Positions 18,855 to 27,000 of a DNA stretch of 64,000 nt are shown here, piece by piece. Under the pieces are notes generated by a model. The model made no database searches, was not told the DNA's origin, and saw only the letters and a program-made list of their open reading frames with translations. The translations under genes and the position numbers were made by a program. The DNA comes from Micromonospora sp. H61 (GTDB lineage: Bacteria > Actinomycetota > Actinomycetes > Mycobacteriales > Micromonosporaceae), in assembly GCF_018070325.1 (NCBI RefSeq), contig NZ_JAGPXY010000001.1, positions 248,001-312,000 of the forward strand. The letters are read 5' to 3'. Every line of letters starts with the position of its first letter. Position 1 is the stretch's first letter.

Positions 18855-19500
18855 CCTCGTCGAGGGGCTTGCGGGTCAGGTCCGGGACGTGAGCGTCCGG
18901 CGTGGGATACCCGACCGGCATGACGACGTACGGGCGCTCCTCCGGCGGCCGCTCACACACCTCGTTGAGGAATCGCATCGGGCTGGGCGTGTGGGTCAGT
19001 GTGACCAGGCCGCAGTGGTGCAGAGCGGTGATCAGCAGACCGACGGCGATGCCCACGGACTCCTTGACGTAGTACGGCTTCGGGCTGTGCGGCCCCTGGT
19101 GTATCTCGAACACGACGATGACGGCCGGTGCGGTCTCCAGGAACGGCTTCCGCCAGTCGGTGCCGAGCCCGGCAATCGCATCCAGCCACTCCGGGGAGGC
19201 GCGGCGATCGTAGAACGCACGTTCCTCGGCCTCTGCCGCCTCGCGCAACCGGCGCTTGCGGGCCGGGTCGGTCAGGACGACGAACCGCCACGGCTGGACA
19301 TTGGCACCACTGGGTGCGGTCGAAGCGGCCCGGATCGCGGCCTCGATCACCCCGTCGGGGACGGGGTCGGTGGCGAACTCTCGCACGGAACGGCGCCGCG
19401 CCATCCGTTCCGCGAACGCCTCCGCCTCGCGCACCATGTCCGCCGGCCTCATACGGCTGTGCTGGATCGGAACCCTGGATTGCAGGTCTGCCTCGGTCAC
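18838..19500 (-). CDS. Iodotyrosine-deiodinase-like nitroreductase
   Basis: 220 residues, with a GTG start behind GGAGG. It has the FMN nitroreductase fold: RRRSVREF at ~36-42, APSGANVQPW, GIAVGLLITALHHCGLVTLT, VMPVGYP and the RKPLDEVM tail. It resembles iodotyrosine deiodinase far more than NfsB or BluB. The three active-site-lid residues that grip the zwitterion of the halotyrosine in IYD are all present with exact spacing: Glu93, Tyr97 (+4) and Lys118 (+21), matching Glu153/Tyr157/Lys178 of the mouse enzyme. I therefore infer reductive dehalogenation of iodo-, bromo- or chlorotyrosine-like substrates. It could detoxify or recycle halogenated amino acids. The gene's end overlaps the convergent FAD oxidoreductase. 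Confidence 0.88.
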   Translation of the reverse strand: MTEADLQSRVPIQHSRMRPADMVREAEAFAERMARRRSVREFATDPVPDGVIEAAIRAASTAPSGANVQPWRFVVLTDPARKRRLREAAEAEERAFYDRRASPEWLDAIAGLGTDWRKPFLETAPAVIVVFEIHQGPHSPKPYYVKESVGIAVGLLITALHHCGLVTLTHTPSPMRFLNEVCERPPEERPYVVMPVGYPTPDAHVPDLTRKPLDEVMIRW

Positions 19501-19598
19501 CTGTGGCCTCCACTGATCAGGTGTGCCGGGTGCCGTGGCAGGGCCAGCCGGCCGCGGCGTCCGGTTCCCCCAGCATTTCCGAGGTCGGCGGTTCGGTG

Positions 19599-20750
19599 TT
19601 ACGCCTTCGTGCTGTCTTCAGGAGAAGGCACGTTCGGGGCGGTCCGGTTGGCGATCTCATCGACCACGTCGGTCAGGCGGCCGCGCAGTGCCGCGGCCGC
19701 CCGCTGGCGGGTCGCTCCGTCGCCGTTCGTGGCGAGGTGTGTCAGCCAGTCCTCGACCCGCTCGCAGTCGCCCGCCTCGTGCAGCGCCGGCCGGGCGAGC
19801 TCGACCAGCCGACCGGCGAGCGCCGCGGCGGGCAGCAGCCGGCCGGTGACGACGTCGACGCCGTGCCCGCCCATCCCGTCGCGGGCGGCACGCCAGTACG
19901 CGAGCCGCATCAGCTCGGGGACAAGTTCCGGTCCCTCGTCGCCCCGGTCGACGGCCTCACCGGCGACGACCACCAGCGCCCGCACCAGGGCGGCCAGTGC
20001 CGCGGACTCGGCGGCGGTGACGGGCACGTCGGCCACCCGCACCTCGAGGGTCGGGTGGTTCGTCGACAGGCGGAGATCCCAGAAGATGGTGCCCCGGTCG
20101 ACCAGTGCGCCCACCTCCAGCAGCATGTCCACGTGGTCGTCGTACTGCTGCGCGGACCTCAGCAACGGAGGCGCGCCGGCCACCGGCCACCGCCCCCATG
20201 TGACGCTGCGCCAACTCGCGTATCCGGTGTCGCGCTCGGACCAGTAGGGCGAGTTGGCGGTGAGGGCGAGAAACACCGGCAGGTGCTGGCGCAGGTGGTT
20301 GCCGATCAGCACGGCGCGGTCCCGGTCGGGCTCCTCCACGTGAACGTGGACGGCGCAGATCGCCAGCTCGTCGTGCAACCCACGGAAGGTGGCGGTGCCG
20401 CGATCCTGGCGCGGCCCTTCGGTGATGGGCGGCGGCACGGCACTGCCGAGTACCGGCGAGCCGCTCGCGATCACCCGCAGACCTGCCGACAACGCTGCGG
20501 CCTGGACGACGGCTCGACCTTCGACGAGCTGCGCGCTCAGTGCGTCCAGGCTCCGGCACGGGTCGGTGCGGGTCTCGACCTGAAGCTTGGTGATCTCGCC
20601 ACCCACCCGGGTGCCGAGGGCCGGACGCGCGCGGTCGACGACCGTGGCCGCCTCCGGCACGACCTCACCCCGGTCGACGTCGACGACGAGGAACTCCTCC
20701 TCGACTCCGAGCAGGGGAATGGACGATCCCGAGCGCTGTCCCGTAGTCAT
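19599..20750 (-). CDS. Glutamate-cysteine ligase GCS2/YbdK-type
   Basis: 383 residues. GVEEEFLVVD at the N terminus provides the metal-binding glutamates; EITKLQVETRTDPC, HVHVEEPDRDRAV, LTANSPYWSERDTGYAS(W)R and TLEVRVADV are family signatures. GCS2 proteins form gamma-glutamyl amides: gamma-glutamylcysteine for EgtA/GshA-like members, others on unknown amines ('carboxylate-amine ligase'). Actinomycetes carry several copies; this one is of YbdK length and lies between an M20 peptidase and the dehalogenase-like gene, all leftward. No ergothioneine genes are next to it, so housekeeping EgtA is not supported. The start is the ATG at 20750. Confidence 0.88.
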   Translation of the reverse strand: MTTGQRSGSSIPLLGVEEEFLVVDVDRGEVVPEAATVVDRARPALGTRVGGEITKLQVETRTDPCRSLDALSAQLVEGRAVVQAAALSAGLRVIASGSPVLGSAVPPPITEGPRQDRGTATFRGLHDELAICAVHVHVEEPDRDRAVLIGNHLRQHLPVFLALTANSPYWSERDTGYASWRSVTWGRWPVAGAPPLLRSAQQYDDHVDMLLEVGALVDRGTIFWDLRLSTNHPTLEVRVADVPVTAAESAALAALVRALVVVAGEAVDRGDEGPELVPELMRLAYWRAARDGMGGHGVDVVTGRLLPAAALAGRLVELARPALHEAGDCERVEDWLTHLATNGDGATRQRAAAALRGRLTDVVDEIANRTAPNVPSPEDSTKA

Positions 20751-20798
20751 ACCGACGCCGACCCCTCGCTGCCGGTCGTTCGCCGGCGCTGAGCCAGA

Positions 20799-21962
20799 CT
20801 ATGGGATGTCGTCGATGGGTTGCGGTCCGAAGCGCTCCATGGTGGACAGCACGTCGACGAGTCCGGCCAGAAGCGCAGTGCGCTCCGGCATCCGGTCGAC
20901 ACAGACGTACTCGTCGGCAGCGTGTGCTCCGCCGCCGACCGCGCCCAGGCCGTCGAGGGTCGGTACGCCCAGCGCGGCGGTGAAGTTGCCGTCGGACGCG
21001 CCGGCGGCGTGCGCACCGACGAGGTCCGGGATGCCAAGCTGGCGGGCGGTCGACTGGGCCAGTTCCAGGAGCGGCCGCGCCAGCTCGGGCGACATCGGGT
21101 AGCGGTTGATCCCGCCCTGCACGGCCAGCGTCGCCTCGGGCAGGAACGGCACCAGCCCGCGGATGGCGTGATCCACACGTTCGAGTTCGTCCCTGGTCCA
21201 GGCCCGGACGTCGACGGCCAGGCTGGCGCGTTCGGGCACCGTGTTCGTCGTGGTGCCGGCGGAGAGCAGGGTCGGCGTGACCGAGGTGCCACCGCTGTCC
21301 GCCGCGCCGAGCGCACCCAGCGTGAGGACCTGGTGGGCGACCTCGACCGTGGCGTTGACCCCGCGTCGTGGTTCGACGCCTGCGTGGGCGGCGCGACCCC
21401 GGACCGTGAGGCGGTACACCGAGCCGCCCTTCCTGGCCACCTTCACGTGCCCGTCCGGAGTGGCCGCCTCGCAGACGAGAACCGCACCCGAGCGCCGCGC
21501 CTCACGCTCGATCAGTGGCCGTGACGTGACGGACCCGGACTCCTCGTCGCAGGTGAGCAGCACGCCGACCGCCGAGGTGTCCTCGACCAGGCGCAGTGCC
21601 GTGAACATCTGCACGATGCCACCCTTCATGTCGCACACGCCGGGTCCGGTCGCGACGCCGTTGCGGACGGTGAAGGGCCGGGACCGGATCGTGCCCACCG
21701 GGAAGACCGTGTCGAAGTGGCCGAGGAGCAGCACCCGCTGGCTGGCGGCCGGCCACAGCAGGTGCGGCAGGCCGTCGATCACGACCCGCCGGGCGGGCCG
21801 GCCGAGAGCTTCCTCACCCCATCGGGTGAGCAGGTCGGCACAGGACTCGAGATGGGGCAGCGAGCCCGGTGCCGACTCGGACGCGACGAGCGTGCCCAGC
21901 CGGTCGACCATGTCTGCTTTGAGCTGCGTCGCGGCGTCGAGCAGACGGCGTGGATGGTCCAT
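20799..21962 (-). CDS. M20 family metallopeptidase (carboxypeptidase G2-like)
   Basis: 387 residues. Zinc ligands and catalytic residues are visible: His in LLLGHFDTVFP, bridging Asp in GVCDMKGGI, general-base and ligand Glu pair in CDEESGS, ligand in VCE, and a last His in HAADEYV. The dimerisation/lid domain lies at ~175-290 (RKGGSVYRLTVRGRAAHAG). This plan is that of CPG2/ArgE-DapE relatives that hydrolyse C-terminal glutamate or N-acyl amino acids. The start ATG at 21962 follows GGAGGG; the frame extends to 22016 without a site. The neighbouring gamma-glutamyl ligase suggests a make/remove pair for gamma-glutamyl or acyl-amino-acid conjugates, but this is only inference. Confidence 0.9.
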   Translation of the reverse strand: MDHPRRLLDAATQLKADMVDRLGTLVASESAPGSLPHLESCADLLTRWGEEALGRPARRVVIDGLPHLLWPAASQRVLLLGHFDTVFPVGTIRSRPFTVRNGVATGPGVCDMKGGIVQMFTALRLVEDTSAVGVLLTCDEESGSVTSRPLIEREARRSGAVLVCEAATPDGHVKVARKGGSVYRLTVRGRAAHAGVEPRRGVNATVEVAHQVLTLGALGAADSGGTSVTPTLLSAGTTTNTVPERASLAVDVRAWTRDELERVDHAIRGLVPFLPEATLAVQGGINRYPMSPELARPLLELAQSTARQLGIPDLVGAHAAGASDGNFTAALGVPTLDGLGAVGGGAHAADEYVCVDRMPERTALLAGLVDVLSTMERFGPQPIDDIP

Positions 21963-22053
21963 CGATCCCTCCAACCTCACGGGTGACGGGCCTGGCCAGG
22001 CGTGTCCGTCGACCATCGCAGGGGGATCGGGCTGTGGTCACCCTTGTTCGTGC

Positions 22054-22629
22054 TCAGGCAGCCGGTTCACCCGCCGGCTGCGGGACGGCCGATCCGTAGC
22101 CGAACTCGACGATCCGACGTGTGGACTCGGCGTAGGCGTCCTGCCCCTCGGGCGCGAAGGTGCCGAGCCCGTCGACGTACCGGTTGAACATGCAGAACGC
22201 CGCGGCGATCAGGACGGTGTCGTGGATCTCCAGGTCGCTGGCGCCCTCCGCGCGGGCGTTGGCGACCAACTCCGTGGTGACGTGTCGGCCGCTGATCTGC
22301 ACCGCGCCGGCGATGCGCAGCAGCGCCCGCAGTTTGGCCGAGATCGGGGCGCTGTCGAGGTCGGCGCGCACCTGGTCGACGAGGGTCATGCCCTCGTCGA
22401 GCTGTGCCGCGGCGAACGCCGAGTGCGACGCGCAGCAGAAGGTGCACTCGTTGCGCCCGGAGACGTACGCCGCGATCAGCTCGCGCTCGCCGGCCGGGAG
22501 CGAGTGAGGGGCGCGCAGCAGCACCTCGGCCAGATCGTTGAGCGGCTTCGCTGTCTCCGGGCGGTACCGCATCGGACCGGATATGCCGGGAAGCTGCTTC
22601 TCGTCGATCCCCAGATCGATGTGCGCCAT
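22054..22629 (-). CDS. AhpD-like/peroxidase-related carboxymuconolactone decarboxylase family protein
   Basis: 191 residues, all alpha. The AhpD-type redox centre is CTFCCASH, preceded by a conserved Glu in SGRNE and followed by AAQLDEGM; later DLEIHDTVLIAAAFCMFNRYVDGLGT is typical of the 'peroxidase-related enzyme' branch. Such proteins reduce peroxides through the CxxC pair or act as disulfide partners. An extra Cys directly follows the pair. The ATG at 22629 has GAGAGG about 10 nt upstream; the ATG at 22638 is too close to the same site. It stands alone before a gap to the rightward genes. Confidence 0.85.
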   Translation of the reverse strand: MAHIDLGIDEKQLPGISGPMRYRPETAKPLNDLAEVLLRAPHSLPAGERELIAAYVSGRNECTFCCASHSAFAAAQLDEGMTLVDQVRADLDSAPISAKLRALLRIAGAVQISGRHVTTELVANARAEGASDLEIHDTVLIAAAFCMFNRYVDGLGTFAPEGQDAYAESTRRIVEFGYGSAVPQPAGEPAA

Positions 22630-22958
22630 GGTGGTCATGCCTCTCAGCCGTGAGTCGTGGGCCGGTCGGGCGGCGCTCGTGCCGAAGACGACTGCCGGCG
22701 CCCCGGATGGCGCCGCCGCCGCGTCGCGCCGCCACGATCTCATTCCGTCCGCCGGGCGCGCTTCTTCAATCGTGCTCTGTTCCACTGACGAGCGCGCGTT
22801 CCCGCGGAGGACGCCTCATGGCTGCTGCGGGAGAGCCAGGAGCAGCGCGCACGCCAGACGCCGAATGCAGCGCCACTTCGCGGCTGGACCACCAGCCTGA
22901 AACGCAGACGGTGCCGCGCTGCAGTCGATCTCAGCGGACGTGAGGTGGGAGCGCCACG

Positions 22959-23786
22959 TTGGCGGTGGTCGACGAGCTCACCGCTCGTCCTCCTGTGGCG
23001 GCCGGCTGGCACGATGATCCGATGGCGACCGAGCCCCAGGGACCACGTACGGATACCGCCAGCTACGAAGCGGCTCCTCCGAATCCCTACGGCGTCTACC
23101 AGGCTGCTGACGGGTTGGGCGGGATAGCGGCACCTCTGCTGGCGGCGGCAGCGGTCACGCTGCTCGGCCTGGTGCTGCAGATCGAGAATGCCCTGAGGTG
23201 GCCGAGCCTGTCCCTGCTGCTGTTCGGAGCGGCGCTCATCCTGCTGTTGCGGGCGGTCCAGTCACACGCCCGCGCTCGTGGCTATTCGGTGACACCGAGC
23301 GAAGCTCTCGCCTGGTATCCGGACGCCGCAGATCTGCAGCGGCGTCGTGTCGTCCAGTGGGAGTTGCGACGTCACCAGGCCGCGTGGCGGTTTTGGATCG
23401 GCCGGGCCCGCCGCCACTACAACCTGGGGGTGCTGTTTCTGCTGAGTGGCGCGGCAGTCCTCCTGGTGCCGGCCGATCCACAGCACCTGACCGGTACGCG
23501 GTGGGCCGCTATCGCCGTACTCGGGTGGGGTTGCGTGGTGGAGACCGTTGCGATCCTGATCGCCTGGCGTCGTCCTCGTTGGTGGGCACGGTGGTGGGCC
23601 GCGGATGCGGATCGCCGCCGCCCGGTGCGCTGGCTCAACCAGATGGTCCGCTGGATCGCCCCGCCGGATCCCCCGGTCCCTCCGCAGGAGCCGGACCTTA
23701 CCGAGCATCCGCGTCCCGGGCCGGCGGATCCGCCTGGCGGCGGTCGGGCCGCTGACGGAGATCCGACACCACAGCTGGCTGGCTGA
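22959..23786 (+). CDS. Four-helix membrane protein upstream of CHAT-STAND gene
   Basis: 275 residues if it begins at the TTG at 22959 (GGTGGGAG 7-8 nt upstream), 254 if at the ATG at 23022 (no clear site). Hydrophobic segments lie at about 58-78, 80-98, 150-168 and 180-200, in two hairpins separated by a charged loop rich in Arg, Trp and His (QRRRVVQWELRRHQAAWRF). The C-terminal ~60 residues are Pro-rich, acidic and probably disordered in the cytoplasm. I do not recognise a named family. It lies on the same strand 285 bp before the CHAT-NTPase-TPR gene, so it could be the membrane component of that system; that is positional inference only. Confidence 0.65.
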   Translation: MAVVDELTARPPVAAGWHDDPMATEPQGPRTDTASYEAAPPNPYGVYQAADGLGGIAAPLLAAAAVTLLGLVLQIENALRWPSLSLLLFGAALILLLRAVQSHARARGYSVTPSEALAWYPDAADLQRRRVVQWELRRHQAAWRFWIGRARRHYNLGVLFLLSGAAVLLVPADPQHLTGTRWAAIAVLGWGCVVETVAILIAWRRPRWWARWWAADADRRRPVRWLNQMVRWIAPPDPPVPPQEPDLTEHPRPGPADPPGGGRAADGDPTPQLAG

Positions 23787-24071
23787 CCCGACCCGGCGAT
23801 ATCCGGTGGATCACCGCCGATTGCGCCGAGGCGGCGTCACAGCAGGTCATCCGGGTGCCACCGCGTTACCTACCTCGCTCGGTTCCTCCCTGCCAGATGC
23901 CGGTGAACCGGCAGGTGTCAAGGTGTCTGGCCTCCGGCGGGACCTGACAGATGGGACACCGACTGGGCTGTTCCGGTGGCCAGTCACGGGTGGGTTCCTC
24001 TTCGGTCACCGTGCCAGTGTGGAGGTACACCGTTCACCCGACAACCTCCCTTTCAGCGATGGGATGAGGCC

Positions 24072-27000
24072 ATGGTTGGCACCGCCCGGCAGACGTCGGT
24101 ACGACGGTTGGACCTGTGCGCTGTCGATGTGCTTGATCCGCTGCACTGGCGATGGGTGCTGGTCGACCCGGGCACCGGCCGGCAGCTCGCCGAACACGCC
24201 GTCACGCTCGACCGGCGGCGCTGGGAGGTTGCAGCCCTAACCGACCTGCACGCCTACCTGAGCTGGCGCGCGGAACCGGACCGGCGGGTGGCAAGTGCAG
24301 CCGAGGTTGTGACGCGACTCGGCGGGTTCATCGCGCTGGAGGTCCTTGGGCCGGCGATCATGGCGGAGCTCGGCGGACACGCCCCGGTGCGCCTGCGGAT
24401 CAGGGTGGCTGAGGCGACGTTTCTGACCGCGCTCCCCTTGGAACTGGCTCACCTGGACGGCATCCCACTGGCGAGGAGCGAAAGGGTGCAGGTGTCCTTC
24501 ACGGTCACCGCCGACAGCACCCCCGCGAAGACGCCAACGGCTACCGGTCTCCGGCTTCTGGCGGTGTTCAGCCTGCCGACCGGGACGACCGCGTTGCGGT
24601 TGCGCTCGGAGCGGCAGCAGCTGACCAGCCTGATCCGCCGGCTGAACCGCACGGTCGATGTGGAGATCGTTCAGTGGGGCGTGACCCGCGAGGTGCTCGC
24701 CGACCGGATGGAACGCGACGGTGGCCCCGACGTGCTGCACCTGTCCGGTCACGGTCGGCAGAGCAGGTTGCTGCTGGAAGGTCCGGGCGGAACACCGGAC
24801 GAGATCGACGCCACGTCCCTGGTGGACTTACTCCGCCCGGGCAGTGGCCGGCTGCGGCTGGTGTTCGTCTCGGCGTGCGAGTCAGCGGCCGCGCCACCGC
24901 GCTGGGTGGATCTCGACGAGCCCGCAACTCAGGTGACGGAAATCGCCGCCGCGCCGGCCAGTCTGGGGGTGCGGCTGGCACGTGAGCTGGGTTGCACAGT
25001 CATGGCCATGCGCTACCCGGTGACCGACGATGTCGCCGGCGACTTGGCCATCACCTTCTACACCGGCCTTATCAACGACGGATTGGATGTCGGCACGGCA
25101 GCGGCACAGGCGATCCGAGAGGTCGCCGCGGCGGGCGTGTCTGCGGCCCGGCCGGCGCTGTCGCTGGCAGCGCCGGTGCTGATCGGTTCGGACGAGGTCA
25201 CCGTGGTCAGAGCGGACCTGCCGACCGCGCGGGCGAGTGCAGAGCCGTTCGCCGCCGACCCGCTGACGGGGTCCACCTCACCGTCGAGGCCATCGTCGGC
25301 TGGTTCCACGCCCGCGGCGCCGGACCGGTTCGTCGGGCGGGAGCAGGTGATGACGGTCGCGGGGGCCGGGCTGCGACCGGACGGCGGCATTCCGGTCATC
25401 GTCCTGACCGGGATGGCGGCGGTGGGCAAGACGGCCTGCGTGGTGGAACTCGCGCACCGGCATCGGGCCGATTTCGACCGGGTGGTGTTCTGGTCCGCTC
25501 CCGAGCGGGACGTCGACCAGCAGGACACGGTGGTTGCCTTCGTCGAAGCCGTCGATTGTGGTGTCGGCAACGACATCGCCGCCCCCCTCGTTGCGGCCGA
25601 CGATCGAAACGGGTGGGTAACGGTTGCCGCCGAACTGCTCGACCGGTGCGACCGGCACCGGACCCTGCTCGTGCTGGACAATGCCGAGTCGCTCCTGGAT
25701 GCGGACGGGCGCTGGCGTGATCGACGTTGGTCGGACCTACTCACCATGCTCGCCGCCCGCCCGGGACCGACCCGGCTGCTGGTTACCAGCCGGATCCCGC
25801 CGGCCGCACCCGCCGGTGCCGGGGTACGCCAGATAACCGTCGAACCGCTGTCCGACACCGAGGCGGGGGCCCTGGTCCGGCAACTGCCCAACCTTCGGCG
25901 GCTGCTACACATCGACGACCCTGCCAGCTCAGCCGCTCCAGACGCCGCGGCGGCGACAGACGATCTGACGTACCGGCTGGACCGGTCGCTGGTGACTGCC
26001 GCGCTGGCCGCCGCGCAGGGTCATCCAAGGCTGCTGGAGCTGGCCGACGCCGCGGCGGTCGAGCCGGCGGAGCTGGCCCGACTGCTCCAGGTGACCAGCC
26101 AGCCGGCCGGCGGCGCGCAGTGGCTCGGCGAGACGTTGACGGGCTGGACCCGTGAAACGACGTGGCGGCTCGATCCGGCGGCGTTGCTGATGCTGCAGAT
26201 GCTCGCGGCCATCGAGCCGGCACACCGTCTCCCCGGCACCCTCCGCGTGGCCTGGGCCGATCTGTGGGGGGCAGCCGGGCGGCCGGGCGAGGCCCCACCG
26301 AGCGACGCGATGTTGTCGGTGCTCGTCGCTGCCGCGTTGACGCAGCGGCGGACCCTCGCCGGCACGTCGGTGCCGCCCGGTGCCGACCTGGCGGGCGGCA
26401 CCGACGTGATCCGGTACGAGCTGCACCCGACCGTCGCCGCAACGGTGCGGGCCGACACGTCGGCGCAGGTCGCCAGCGCGGTGGACCTCGTTCTCGCCAA
26501 CGCCTGGCAGCAGGTCGCCCGGACGCAGGAAGAGCGCGGCGACCGGGAAAGCACCTCGGTGGTGGTCGGCGCGTTTCTCGCGGCGGTGCCGTACCTGCTC
26601 CGGCAGTCAAGCTTCGCGCGCGCGGCCGGATGCCTCGGCGCGGCGCTGGTCCGCGACACCAGTCCGCGGACCGCGCGGATCGCCCTCTCCTACGCCGCTG
26701 CCCTGGATCCCGCCATTCCCGGAGCGGACCTGGTCGTCGCTATGGCGCTGCAACCCCTGGACCCGGTCGAGGCGGAACGGCTGTTGCGGCAGGCATTGTC
26801 CGCACCTGATGAGGAGGTGGCAGCGGTCGCCGCCGGCGCCTTGACCAACCAGTTGCACCAGCAGGGACGCCTCACCGAAGCGTTGGAGCTGGCCGAGCGA
26901 CATGAGCAGTTGGTTGAGCGCGCGGGCCCATGGAGACGGGCCGGAGCCCGGGTGACGCGGCTGCACGTGATGCACGAGAGCGGCCAGGCCGGGCACGCAC

